Position numbers and translations under genes: made by a program. Positions 47,431 through 60,600 of a stretch of DNA of 64,000 bases are shown here, piece by piece. The stretch is taken from the NCBI RefSeq assembly GCF_029227915.1, contig NC_079877.1:27801851-27865850 (forward strand), given 5' to 3'. The stretch comes from Hydractinia symbiolongicarpus. Its lineage: Eukaryota > Cnidaria > Hydrozoa > Anthoathecata > Hydractiniidae. Under the pieces are notes generated by a model. The model saw nothing but the letters and a program-made list of their open reading frames with translations. It did not search any database and had not been told where the DNA came from. The first letter of the stretch is position 1. The number at the start of each line of letters is the position of its first letter.

Positions 47431-50400
47431 AAGTCAGGGGTAGCACAGACAAAGAGTATAGCACAGAAGAAAAAAATAAATGAGAAGAATAAAAATACGA
47501 CTGCTGAGGTTAAAGAAATTGGTTTGTTGGGGTAAGTTAAAAATATGAAACTCATAATATTCATCATGTTTTCTTGTATTACACAATCACAATATGTTCA
47601 TTTCCTAGATTCCATGGTAATCTTTTCATTGAAAACCTGATGGAATCAGTAAAAATACGTCAAAAGGCTGGAAAAGTCAATAAACAAATCCGTAATGTGG
47701 GCTCATGAGTAGAAGGTTGGAACATAAATGTTGACTAATTGTCAAAAATATGTATCAACTTCGTTACAATGTCCTTTTATAAATAGTTTGGAAATTTGCA
47801 TTTTTTCTCTTGTATATATGGACAAGTTCATAAATATCAGACCATATTTTGATGATTTTTGGACATTGGTATAAGTTGTTTTAAGTTTATTAGAAAATGT
47901 TTATAAAGAATAAGTTAAAAAACCAATTTGATTTTAGACTTAGCATTATAGCCAGAAGTTCCTGAATATGAAATCCCTGTTTCATAACAGCAAATATTAA
48001 CATAGTTATTAACGTTTGTTTCAGGAACAATAAATTGATAAAAAATTAAAAAGTGCAGAATTTTGAAATTGATAAAAAATGCTCTAAACTCCTTTTTTGA
48101 CAAGTTATGTATTTTGCTTTGAATATGATGTTTTTAGGAATTTTCTGAGCAATTTTGCATATTTTTTTATTTCCAGGACACAAAAATGATAAAAATATAA
48201 CACTCTAAAGCTACGAAATTGTTAGGTTTTATCAGCTTGTGACCACAAAACAAAAAGAGACATAACTATTTTTTGTAATTATTTTATATGAAAATACAGT
48301 TAACTGGAACAGTACTGAATATATATCATATATAAAGCAAAAAAGTGATAATATCTTAACAAATCTGAATCAGGATATTCTTCTTTGTAAATATATACTC
48401 CATTTCTAGTTATTTTGTTATCAAATCCTGTCCAGAAGCATTTCAACATAGTAAACATAGTACGGTAAACACACATAGTAAGCATTGTCAACCATATGTG
48501 GCAGTAACCATTTATACACTCAATACTCAATGAGTCTAACATAACAGTCTAAAACACTTAAAAAGGCAATAATAAAGTAGAGTTTGGCTATGTAAATTGT
48601 TAAGATTTTATCATTTTATTACCCCTAAAATTGTTTTTAGGCATTATTAAATAAGACTTAATATGATTTTAATGTTCTTTACAAAATACAGGACATTTAT
48701 CTAATTGAAAAATGAGTATCATTGTGACATTTTCGTTTGTTAAAAATTTATCAGTATATTGTTCAAATACTCTGATAAATTTGTGTCCTGATTTTTTTTT
48801 TAATAAACATACCAAAGAGTGCTTTAAAGAACAAGCGTACGCAGCATCCCTGAAAATTTTAGCAACCTAGGCAGATTTATAAACAAATTATGAGGAAATT
48901 TTGCTTTCTTGCTTTTTTGCAGTGTCCAAATCAGTGTCTGATATTTATGAACTTGTCCATATATAATATATATACTGATGGTGAAAGTAAACTACCTAAA
49001 AAATATTATTACGCATCTTTATTTTATCTGGCAATGCGTTATAAAAGGGACAAGCAAACCTGTGGATTTTTCCACGGAACACCAACTAGTATATATATAA
49101 TTACTAATTGTGCTTCAACAAAGTAAAAAAGCATTAACTACCTGCAATTATATTCATCATAAAGTCTTGAATGCAAATAACATTTTAGCACATTCTTAAA
49201 GTTACGCGTTTCTTATAGACTTCTTTGAATGTTTAACGTCAAGTGGTATAAGTTTGTTAGCCTCAAAATTAATATTCTGCCTCAAATAGCTGCTTCAAAT
49301 TGCACCGACTACAAAGTATATACTCCAACATAAAAGGGTTTAAAATTTGCAATTAAATTTTGGCTGTAAAGTATTGTTTTTTGCTTTTAAAATAATTTTG
49401 CTGTCCCTTAAAATTGATTTACATTAATATTAATTATATGTATATAATGTAACCTGGCAAATTACAGGTCTTTAGGACGGTGGACGGAAGGTGATTAAAG
49501 ACGCATAACCGAAATAAATATAACCTTTAGTAAATAAGCCAGCACTTGTAGCATACGTGTAAGGCGTTTTTGCTAAGTTTTGGCGAACTTATACTACTTG
49601 TGTAAGATAAAGATGTACTCACTGGAGAAAGGTCTTTTTTGGCCCATTTCTTTCTATAGAAACATTTGTGAGGCTTTAAAACTATTATCTAGTGTACATT
49701 GATACCTTCTGCTTGATTTCATGTAAAGGTAACAATACCTTCATGCAAAGAAAGAGACTAAATGAGACCTATAGTTTCATCTAGCGCTTGCATCCTAGCA
49801 TGCAATTGCTACAGCCCAAAAAGGCATAAAAATCTCATTTAAAAACATTTCTTACGGTAGTTCGTGACGATGATAGCTTTTCTGCAAAGTAATTTCTGGT
49901 CATGGCAATATTTAGACATCTCTGATAAAAAACAGACAACAAGGGTAGCTAGATCAGCTTGTGCAGCTAGCTGACCACAACCAAAACTTTTCCATTAACT
50001 GCCAGTCAACATTTTCGTTTCCTAAGAGAGTATGAATTTGGCTATTTTTAACTTTAAATACATCTTTGACTCCTTTTTTATACCAATTTGATTAATTCGT
50101 ATTATAAAAAACCAAAGTCAGAGATTATTTTTGACATTCAACTAACCTTCCTTCGCTTCCTTGCCGAACTGCCTTGCCGGACAAATAGCTGCTACTAAAA
50201 GTAATTAGTCACAACTACGGGGGGGGCAGAATAATCTAGGGGGGCAGAATATTCTACTACAAAGGATCTATTGTTTTGTCCCGAATCTCAGTTTGGTCAT
50301 TTTCAAGGTCTAAACTGTTTCTAAATTGAGAAAGTTTCTTTTCACTCTGTTTCCAACATCTATGTGGCATGCTAAAATGGTTGTATTGGCATTTGTTTTA

Positions 50401-51171
50401 GTGCATGCAAAGTATCTCTTCGGTAGACTGTAGCTCCCAGGCCTGGAAATTTGGTGGAAACAATCGTTTTGTTTTTGCGACGTTTCATCATCATCATTAT
50501 CATCATTCTCGGCTTAACATAGGTCTTGTCACTAACTAGGGCCATTACGAAATGATTCTCCACTTATTTATCGGTTAAAGCCAATTGTTACCGTCGCTAA
50601 CGTATCGTTTTTGCAAGGTCTTCTTCGCGGAAACGAAAAAACGTTTTGATTGTTTCTGTCAGCTTTAAATCACGGTAACGATGGATCGTTTCCCTAGACT
50701 CCACAAATTTCCAGGCCTGAGCACCTTTGTCTTTTAGTGCAACACCAGAAAAATCACTTTTAGATGGTATATTAGCATATTTTTCTTGGAATTTGCTGTT
50801 TTCTTTTGATCAAATAACCTTTCTTTGTTTGTATAATCAACACATGCTGTTTTTCTTTGTCAGAAAATCTTTAAGCATCAAGTAGTTTATGTCAAGACTA
50901 AAGATGGTAATTTCATATCTTTTTGCGTTATTCGATTTTACCGTTTCTAAAATTCAAATCAAAAGTCTCATCCTTTTGGAGGTTCACATACATATCTATG
51001 AAATATGCTATAACATTTATAAATTTAGCTTAACTCATCTATTTAAAAGAAGTTTGTCTTATTAGCAATACGTTTCTCCACACCATCAACAACAAATATG
51101 TCGTCTCTAACTCCACTTGGATCATCTTTAGGATGAAGCCATCGCGAATGGACGTTTCTTAATTTTGAAAT
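46906..51171 (-). CDS. Candidate spliced minus-strand gene, unknown
   Basis: Three short open segments, read downwards, join in phase: 51171-51084 (SKLRNVHSRWLHPKDDPSG, DDIFVVD; the same frame also runs on to a TAA at 51043), 49921-49856 (MSKYCHDQKLLCRKAIIV) and 46986-46906 (KRQQEVKYPEGQYINKTTTK, donor GTAAGT). The first looks strongly protein-like and is more GC-rich than its surroundings; the others rest on splice sites and phase. I do not recognise the product. The donor of the first segment (GTGTGG) is weak, the flanking exons are missing, and the segments interleave with a + strand candidate. Individual exons or the whole could be mobile-element debris. Confidence 0.25.
47376..47407. repeat. 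(AACT)n microsatellite
   Basis: Five AACT units, then TATAACTAACC. Confidence 0.85.
47431..47708 (+). CDS. Candidate two-exon gene end, unknown
   Basis: 47431-47531 and 47609-47708 have good splice sites (acceptor AATAGACAG, donor GTAAGT, acceptor ATTTCCTAG) and join in phase. The joined C-terminal 66 residues are Lys-rich (KSGVAQTKSIAQKKK...) and then read EVKEIGLLGFHGNLFIENL, ending RNVGS and TGA. No domain is recognised. A Lys-rich open stretch is easy to get by chance in A-rich DNA, but the second exon is less biased. The upstream exons were not found. Confidence 0.3.
50219..50260. repeat. Orphan fragment of the 185-bp satellite
   Basis: GGGGGGGGCAGAATAATCTA and GGGGGGCAGAATATTCTACT are the reverse complement of the palindrome-plus-C-run segment of the array at 44045-45895. 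It is an isolated inverted piece about 4.3 kb away. Confidence 0.75.
50438..50719. mobile_element. hAT-like MITE, 282 bp
   Basis: The ends are CAGGCCTGGAAATTTG and its inverse CAAATTTCCAGGCCTG, with the complementarity extending imperfectly inward (GGTGGAAACAATCG against CGTTTCCC...CTCCA). The CAGG start and size fit a non-autonomous hAT element. The flanks GTAGCTCC and AGCACCTT do not form a clean 8-bp duplication, so the family call is tentative. Confidence 0.6.
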
Positions 51172-51672
51172 CTATAAAAGTGTACCAAGCTATTATTCTT
51201 CACAATTTATCTGTCATATGATTTGTCTTTGCTATTGAATACTGTTGGGGATTTTTTATTCACTCATATCGTAATTCTCCAACTACCCTCTGCTACCATG
51301 AAAAATAATATCAACACCAATATATAATATAATCTGCACTATAAAGAAACAAAATAGCAAACATGATTACCAAGTAGCATACTTGGTAATCTGTGATTAC
51401 AGAACAATGTGCAACCATGATTTACAAAATGCTGCTGTATTTTTGAAAGGTTTTTGTATGTTATGCTTCCATGTTCAAGTTGTTAGCCATAGAATATCCA
51501 TGGAAATTCACCTGTCACACATATATATAGTGTACTATTTTTGTTTACATGATCATGGTAGATCCTTGTGGGCAAACAGATAAATATAGCTAATAAGTTT
51601 ATGTCAAAATGTTTTTATGTTTAGAAATTATATTTAAACTTTCATCAGAAATTTATCAGTTAGTCTATAAGA

Positions 51673-54600
51673 ATGCGATGCATATTGAATGGAGAAGAAA
51701 TTGACGTCCCAGAAAGTTTAATTGAAAACGTAAGTTTTGTTTCTATTATTAGGAAAAAGAGCAAGTAAACAGTTGATGATAATAAATTTTGTTGTTGCCA
51801 ATAATGACCTGTAATATCTAAAAAAACACGGAAACTTTAGTGTTGTCACTGTTGTGTAGAGCTTGAAACAATGATCTAAATTATGTATAGGATCATATTC
51901 TTTTTGAGAAAAGGTACAGAAGAGGAGGGTTTAAAGGTCCTTTGATAATGTCATCAGGTCATTGGTTCCAAAATCGGTGAGTTGTCCCGCCTTTGGGGAA
52001 GTAGACCAATTGTTGGCCTGGATGACCCGTACAGTACAGTCTGAATGTAATCTACCGCGTACACGCTAATATCACACCTTTGCGTGGAGGACGGCAGTCG
52101 TTTGTCTTTTGTTATAATTAAATCCCTTGAGCGTTTTGCGAGTTAAAAAACAATGTGCTCGCGAAGAAATATCGGAGCATTTATATGTAAATGTATTGAT
52201 AAGCTATTCCATTAAGTATTAGCGTAAAGTAATTAAACAAAAAACTCTTTCGCGAAGTTTTATAATACATTGCGCGAGAATGTATTGTTGATTTAATTAC
52301 TTAAAAAAATTCCAGCGTGTTTAATCTAAGAAACATACGAGAAGCATTGTTCACAACTATTAAATGCCGCTTTTCGTTTTTAAACTTTTAAAATGCGAAT
52401 AAAAAAACCTTTCTATCGCCTCTTTTGGATTTTAAACTTTTAAAATACGATCTAAAAAAACATTTCTATCACCACTATTTGTTTTAAAACTTTTAAAATA
52501 CGATCTAAAAAAACATTTCTATCACCACTATTTGTTTTAAAACTTTTAAAATGCGATCTAAAAAAATATTTCTATTGCCGCTTTTCATTTATAAACTTTT
52601 AAAATGCGATCTAAAAAAAAACGCTTAATTACTGCAATTAAAATTTTCAAAAAAGTTCGTGCAAAATAGATTGTTAAAGTTGATCTTGCAACCTATTGTG
52701 ATTAAACAATTGATCGCGTGGGGTCATTGTTTATCAGCGAGACAATTATTTTCTTAAAAAAACAAAAGCTATTGTTCTGTGTAACTATTCATGCGAGTTT
52801 CGCGTCCGCGGTAACTTACATCCAGACTGCATCAAACTTACAAGTGAATTGTATGGTTTTACTTCAATATGGTTTTGACTTTTTAACAAAAACACTAGGT
52901 TTAAAGGTTTTTACCTTTTAGTTTTGTGTCTTGATAAACAAACAACGTGACATTTCGATTTTATAATACTGTACCACTAGTAGCAAGTCGAACTCAAAAA
53001 ATGAAACAAAATGTAACAAAATTCTTCCATCCAAAGACACTTCCACGAGTTTATTTTTTGCTGACAAACTCATAACTTGGGATCTGCATGTCGGTTTGCA
53101 ATCAAAATTTCTTAGTAAAAATATAGGACTTATAATATAGTATATAATATAGTATTATAACATATAAAAATATAGGACCAAAAAAATAAGAGGCCTGGGA
53201 CGAGCAGGCGAGGGCCATTTTTGCAAAAAAATTTATGTTAATCAATTAACCTTTATAATATCTATGCATTGATAAAGTTTGAATGCACACCCCTTAACAG
53301 GTCAAAATTTACTGATGAAAGAAAATGTTCAAATTTGCTATTACTGAAATATGACGACATAATTCATGCAGCATAATTAAATCTGAAATTCTTTAAATGT
53401 GAATATCGTGAGAACGAAAAGAGCTTTTTAAAAAATTTAAAAAGACTTGTTAGCTAACTTTTTAAGCTCTATAATGTAAGTCCAACGTCATTTTGTACCT
53501 CGGGTTCCCTTTAACTGCTAAGGAGATGGCATCCTTAACCGATTGATTCAGTTTAGACAGGTTGGCCAAGCTTAGGGGAATTCGACCTATTTTGGTCTCA
53601 GATGATCTTTATTTATCAACATGGAAAATAATGTCAAATATTTTTATCTCTTTTAAGTTTAAATAAGCTTAGTGTAACACATTAAAACTGCGCAAAAAAA
53701 TTTGTGTAAACTTATTTATTTGCCACACCTTATGTAGTGCTTTCGCCAATATACTTGTTTACAGCCTCTGCTTTTTGTTAGGAAGCTTTATTCAAATCTG
53801 TTATCAATATTGAAACATGGAATACATTGTCATACGAAGAGAGAAATAATTTATTGGTGAGTCTTATTTTTTTAACCTGTTTTATGACAAAGATTTGGTT
53901 ATAATCATGGGTATAATCACAAATTTGGGTATAATCACGATCTAATTTGACTCTTGTCGAACAGTTATGACATTCAGCCTTAGAGATTTAATGTCTTATA
54001 GACATTAAAAATAAAATACCTAATAATTTTGTAAATTTTTGAGTTAATGTAACAATTGTAAAATCGAAGAAGTGCTACTTTGTGCAGGTTTTGATCTACC
54101 GTCACTGAACTGCGAATTGGAGTTCGATCTACAGTTACCAAATTGCAAATTGCAATTCAATCTACAGTTACCGGAAATGCAACTTGCAAACGAAGCCACG
54201 ATACTAAGTGGGCAATGTGTTAACAACACATACAGATAACTTGTCTTGGTTGTGAATGTAAAGATAAAGTTTTATTTTATCATGACACATCTGTATATTC
54301 ATTCTGTACTAAGAAGACCATCACACATCTCGATAAAGAAAATATGCCACAGGATAAAACTTGTACATTAATATAACTGGACATAAGAACCTTACCTGAC
54401 CTACGTGATAAAACTTTTTTATACAAGCTTTTTCACATAGTCAAGTTGCTTTATATTTCCATTGCTTACGTATACTGTTACAATCACATCATCAAGCGCA
54501 TTAAAATGATTTGCTTCTGGCAACAATGATGTATTTTAGCAGGTATTCTTAGGTAGGAGGACAGTTCTATTGACATGTATTTTGCAACCTAATAGTGTCC

Positions 54601-57600
54601 AGGTCTTATTAAAATGGTAATAATACAAACATCCTTTTTAATTTTAAAAATAATTTTAAAAATATTACCACTTCTCTGTTCAGTCATCGTCATTGAATAA
54701 TATAAATATTATCATGACATGAACAAGCGAGTTTATTCTAGGCTATGTTCCGACAGCTACAGCTGTCATCGACGGGCAATGATCGTAATCATCTTTGGCT
54801 ATTTATTATTTGAAAAGATAATTAAAGGATCGAAATTAACCAATCATATCACAGCAATTAAAGTAATTAACTTTTTCACGAACCCAGATGGAAGCAATAA
54901 ATTGATTAAAATCTTTCCTTTTTCTACAAGTTCACTTTATGTTATGTTTCTTTTTCTAAAAGTTCGCTTTTTGTTACGTTTGTCCCGAACCATTTTTATT
55001 CCTAAATGTTCGCTTTCCGAAGTGCAGGTAACCATATTTCTGGAAGTTGATAGGGAATACTAATGATCATTCTTCCACTTATGGTTTGCAATCTCATTTT
55101 TGTCTGTATCTGGGTTGCATACGGCTCTTTTGTGCTCCTGCACACGTTTAAACATTCGTTTTGTTTCACTGACATAAATAGCATCACAATCCTTACACAG
55201 GATTTCGTAGACAATATTACATTGACTCTCTAGACATATTTTGTCTTTCGGATGCGACAGTATACTACGTAGTGTCTTTTTAGGTTGAAACACTGGCTTT
55301 ATTTTATGATCTTTCAATACCCGACGAAGTATATTAGTTGTCCCTGGTATATATGGCATACATACAGTGGCTACTGGTTCATTTTCCGCATCTTCCCCGT
55401 CACTGCTCTTATCAGTCCTGTTCATGATTTTCCTCTCAACCTTTTTAATGGTCTGTCTCGAGTACCCATTTGCAACTAAGGCGTTGTTTATATGAGATAA
55501 CTCTTTCTTTCGGTCATTCTCTCCACTGACTACATTGGCTGCTCCGTCCAGTAATGAGGACACTACACTTTCTTTGCAGGACATTTGGTGATTAGATGTG
55601 TAGTTGAGATATTGATCAGTATGAGTTGGTTTGTGGTATACTGATACCACCGTTGCGAGACACTAGAGTGTCTAAGAAAGGAAGCGTACCGTTCTTCTCG
55701 TGTTCAATTGTAAATTGAATCTTCGGGTGCAAATTATTGATATGTTCATGAAATGCATCTAGATGTGCTCTTTTTATTATTAAAAAGACGTCATCCACAA
55801 ATCTTTTCCAAACTCTTGGAGCGTGATCTGTAGTTGTTAAAGCTGTAGTCTCATGAGCCTGCATATATATTTCAGCTACCACAGAGGATGTTGGGCCACC
55901 CATAGCCACACCGTCAGTTTGCGTAAAGAAGTTACCGTCAAATAAATACCATGTTTTTGTAAGTACAATTTGGACCAAGGACATTAGTTTGTCAATAGGG
56001 ATGCGTGTTTTGTTCTCATACTCATCATCATTTAGCAGTAATTCCCTAATGATATATAATGTGTCCTTTATTGGTACATTTGTGTATAGTGAAGTAACGT
56101 CAAATGATACCATACACTCGTTGTCCTTGATCCGTATGTTCTTGATAAATTCCGAAAACTCTTTCAAGTTTTTACAGTGATCACTCTTTGTGTAATTGCT
56201 AAAAATGGAAGCTAGGTATTTTGATAAATTATACAAAGGGGATCCTGTACATGACACCATTTGGCGTATAGGAATTCCAGGTTTATGTATTTTAGGAAGA
56301 CCATAGAATCAAGGCGGTGGAGTGTCTGAATGTCTAAGTTTTTAATACAACCATCATCAGTGCTGTCGTTTTTATTTAAACGTATCAAGATATTCCTTGA
56401 GTCATGCTTGATAGTTTCTGTTGGATCATCTGGATCCGTGAAAAAGTTAATTACTTTAATTGCTGTGATCTGATTGGTTAATTTTGATCCTCTAATCATC
56501 TCTTCAAATAATAAATAGCCAAAGGTGATGACAATGACTGAACAGATAAGTGGTAATATTTTTAAAATTATTAAACAGCAATATGGAGCCCCCATGTTGG
56601 CTAAGGTGAGATTGTTAGAAAAAACTAAATTGAAATCCTGTGTAAGGGTTGTGATGCTATCTATGTCGCTATCTACGAATGTTTAAACAATTGGTGCAGG
56701 AGCACAAAAGAGCCGTATGCAATGCAGATACAGACAAAAATGAGATTGCAATCCATAACTGGAAGAATTATCATGTTATAGACTGGGACAATAAAGAGAT
56801 CATAGACTGAGAGTCTGGTTGGACAGCAAGGAAAGTAAAAGAAACCATAAATAGTATAAACTGAAATACTCATATCAATAGTATTTCCTATCAACTTCCA
56901 GAAATATGGTTACCTGCACTTCGGAAAGCGAACTAAGTGCAACTATATTCTCCTCATTAAAGCAATCTATTTCAGTGCAATTCCTGAATAAAAGAATGGA
57001 CAATAAAAATATAAAAACATCAGAGAAGCATCATTTGTAAATCGTTGTTACAGGTGATCTATGATATAGGGGGCTAAAACTAAAAAAAGATTTAAAAAAT
57101 AAAAAAAATGAATAAAAACAACAACAAAATCAGATAATCATGTTTATTTAATATCGATGTGATATTATACAAACTTGAAATCTTTCTGGACTTTTTTGAC
57201 TGGTTTCTTCTGTGTTAAATAAGCACAAAACTTTGCAAATCCAATTATTTTCTTTAGAAATATATTCCTGGTATCCCAACTAATGAATATAACAAAGATG
57301 AAGAAGAAGAATTTAAATTGGAAGCAGTTAGGTAAATGTTTATATATTGCTTATACAAACCTAGAAATATACACTGCTGCAGAGGAAAAAACTTTTGTGA
57401 AACAACCCTAAACGTATTCAAAGACTGGAATTTATCTGCCAAAAGTTGCAGTGTGTTCTGTTAATTATGTACGAAAAACTTAACCTTCTAAAAATTACTT
57501 TCAAGCTTTGTTTTTATGTCTTATTAAAATTAAATATAACAATTTGTTAAGACTTATTTCTGAAATTTTATTCTTCTGAAATATAAAAAAAACATACCAT

Positions 57601-60600
57601 TTGTGAAACATTATTCTCTAAATTTAAACATTTTGCTTGTTGAAAAACTTTATAAAACATTCTTTTTTTGAGTATAAGACATAAAAATAAAGACACCACA
57701 TAGCATAAACCTTTTTTTCACAGTATATAGTGTTTGTAATGAAGAAAACTTCTTTTTGATTTCTTCTGTAATATTTTTTTAAAAAGAAATGTAAATTTTT
57801 CTTTTATCTTGTTTTTAAATTATAGATTGGCTTTAAGCTCCGATGAAAACTTTAAGCATGGTAACCCTACACAAGAAGTATATAGAATGTTAAAAGGTAA
57901 TAAACAATACTGTTAAATATTGTTTAAAATGAAAACATATTCTTTTGCTCTGCATGAAACTCAAAGTCTTTTAAAAGACATTACTTTTTAAAAAAATCCA
58001 GCCTAAGGGATATTTTATGTGTAAAAAAGCTTTCCAAAAAAGTTCTCATTTTTTGCTTTTATTTCAATAGACTAACAAAAACAAATAAAATGTAAGAATT
58101 TTATATAACTTTGGTGTAGCCATTTTGATTTAGCAAATTTAATGTATAATTTTTCTTTTTGAAGTGTCTTTTATACATTTACAAACTAATTTTTTAACTT
58201 TCCTAAACAGAGGTAAATGTATCAATTACAACTAAAAAAATGTGTATCAAGCGCTTATCCAAAATAAGTATTGTGTGGAAATTCATGAGATTGACTTGAA
58301 TAATTGGTGGAAAGATAATTTAAAGAAAATAAGAAAAATGTGAGTTTAAAACATCGACACATTCAAACACTCAAGCACGTAAGCCAGGAATACAATCTGA
58401 AATATTTTGCCCGCTTTTCTTTTCACAAAAACTAGAAATGCACAAATACTAGCTTTATTTACAATGGCTGGTTCGACTTTAATGTTTTACCAGATATCGG
58501 TTCCCATTGATCTTTTTCTCAAGACAAGAAAAATCTAAACGTGGTAAAAATCGTAAACTTTTGCAACATGTGAAATCAACTTTCATTGCATTTAAATTCC
58601 TTCTAAATACAGGATACATTGCAATGGAAAAATTTGGAATTAAAAAATTTGCAAATCTTTCTAAAGAAATATTTCACCATGTATTTCGCCTTAATAAATT
58701 TTGATATTTTCAGTCGTAAAATGTGGTTGCGTGAAGCTGTGACTTAAAGTTTTCTTGTTCACAACTGATTTCTTAGATGGTATGTTATCACCCAGTGTGC
58801 AGAAAATGAAAAAGAAATGCAAAAAATTGAAATACAAAAACTACAAGGTGAAAGATTTGTTTTACAATTTGATGTAAAACATGCAAAGTAAAGTTTAGTT
58901 TGATTTGTAATTGCTGTATTCTGATTTTTATTGTCTAATTTTGTATTTGTGCTGTTAAATTTTAGCTGAACCAGAAGGAATATTATAAGAACTTATTGGA
59001 AGAAATTATTATTTCAAGACAGGTATGTACTTTTTTTTTTCTTTTGCATAATATTTTTAAATACGCTCCCACGCCTTTTCATAACACTTTTTTAGATTGT
59101 TGAGAATAGTCAATGGCTTAGCAGTCAAAAAATTTAATCTTCATGAAAAAATCCAGACCTGCCCCTGTTTTTTTATGAGTTTGGTTGTATGGCCCTAATT
59201 GTTTTGCGTCCTTCCTTGCAAAATTTAACAAATAGAGCCCAGTGTCTTTTCTAGACCCATATATAATAAACCTCATGGACAAGTTAGACACACGTACACA
59301 ATTTAGGAACATGAAAGTGATTCAAATGAAGATGTAGCACATTATTTTCTCCATCTTGTATTATATTGGCATTGCTATTCTTTGCTCTGTATGCATGATT
59401 TCAAAATGACTGTGGTTTTGTGTCCAGCCTTCACTAACAATGTATAACGCTTTCACAATGTGTCGTAAAATTTATGTATGTGCTGAATGATGAAGCTATT
59501 TCGTTACTTCTATTAAAAAAAGGCAGTAATCAATGGTAGTTACATTTACAAAAATCTTTATTTTTGGCCATGCTGAGTTCTAACAATGGCCTACTAAGAA
59601 AATTGGCTATATCTGCTCTTATGCATATTGTGTTTTCCATGAGGATTTGAAAATATTTCGCAACACTTGTCTTTTCAGATTGTAAATATATGAGAGTGTT
59701 TGTTTTTATAAACTTTAGTTAGTACTTGACAAAGCTTACCAACATGGTCCAGGGTACAAGCTTGCAAAGAGGTAAAAAAGTTATCTTGTATTAACTACAT
59801 GATTTATTAATGACAAAAGATTTGACATTTTTGTGCATTGATAGACAGCAATAATTCAGTGAAAGAAATCTTTGTTACCTTAAGCAAACAAATATGCTTT
59901 GTTTCTTTAAAATAATGCTCTTTAAGAATAACTAACATGACCTATCAAAATTGATTTTGATAATTTCAATGACCTGTCATTCTTCCTCCCCCATTTTACA
60001 CTGGCTTTATTTTACACTATAGCTTTATTTTACACTAGCTTATTAATGGCATCACAAAATTGTAGGTTCCATAGTTCTAAAGTTTTTTCCATGTTGAAAA
60101 TTGGACTAATTTTAGTCCTATCAGTGTGTTCTACTTACATACACAGAACAATATTTCACTTTTCCACAAATTATATAGTCTCAAAGTTGTAGGTGCAATG
60201 ACTTCACTACTAATTTTAATTACAGCATTAACATTAAATTTGTCGATTACCAGTTCAAACAAATTATTTTACTTTGAACCTAGCTTAAAGTACTTGCATC
60301 ACCACTGTTTTTTTCTTGTATATTTGTATGCAATTATAGAAAATCAAGTTTGGAGTTTCAATTCCCTGCAAGTGAGAAGGTGAAGAAGAAATTTGACAAG
60401 TATGGAAAATTTTCATTGATTGTAATTTAGTTAGTTTTCCTTTTATTTATGTGCAAACCCTGCTCCTATTTGAATAACGTTAAAAAATCTTGTGTCAATT
60501 TTCAAAAGAAGAAAAAAAAAAGAAAAAAATTTAATAATATAAAGTAAGTTTTATAATTTGTTTTTAAAATATTTTTTTCAACAGGTTAAACACACCCTCT

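Larger units (their letters stand above)
47709..51042. other. Intergenic between candidate exons
   Basis: A/T-rich with no recognised gene beyond the minus-strand candidate exon at 49856-49921. It contains the lone satellite fragment (50219-50260) and an inverted-repeat element (50438-50719). A 43-base open segment with splice-like ends (50864-50906) is too short to judge. Confidence 0.4.

Noticed and set aside
54719-55063. 114-codon + strand ORF as a gene
   Set aside because: It is the inverted terminal segment and 3' UTR of the Penelope element.
58211-58339. An extra NFRKB exon (…YCVEIHEIDLNNWWKDN…) with an apparent frameshift at an A7 run
   Set aside because: Skipping it joins 57826-57896 directly to 58777-58847 in phase and gives the family sequence (DGMLSPSV...YKNYK then LNQKEYY), so the segment is not part of the normal coding sequence and no sequencing error need be invoked.
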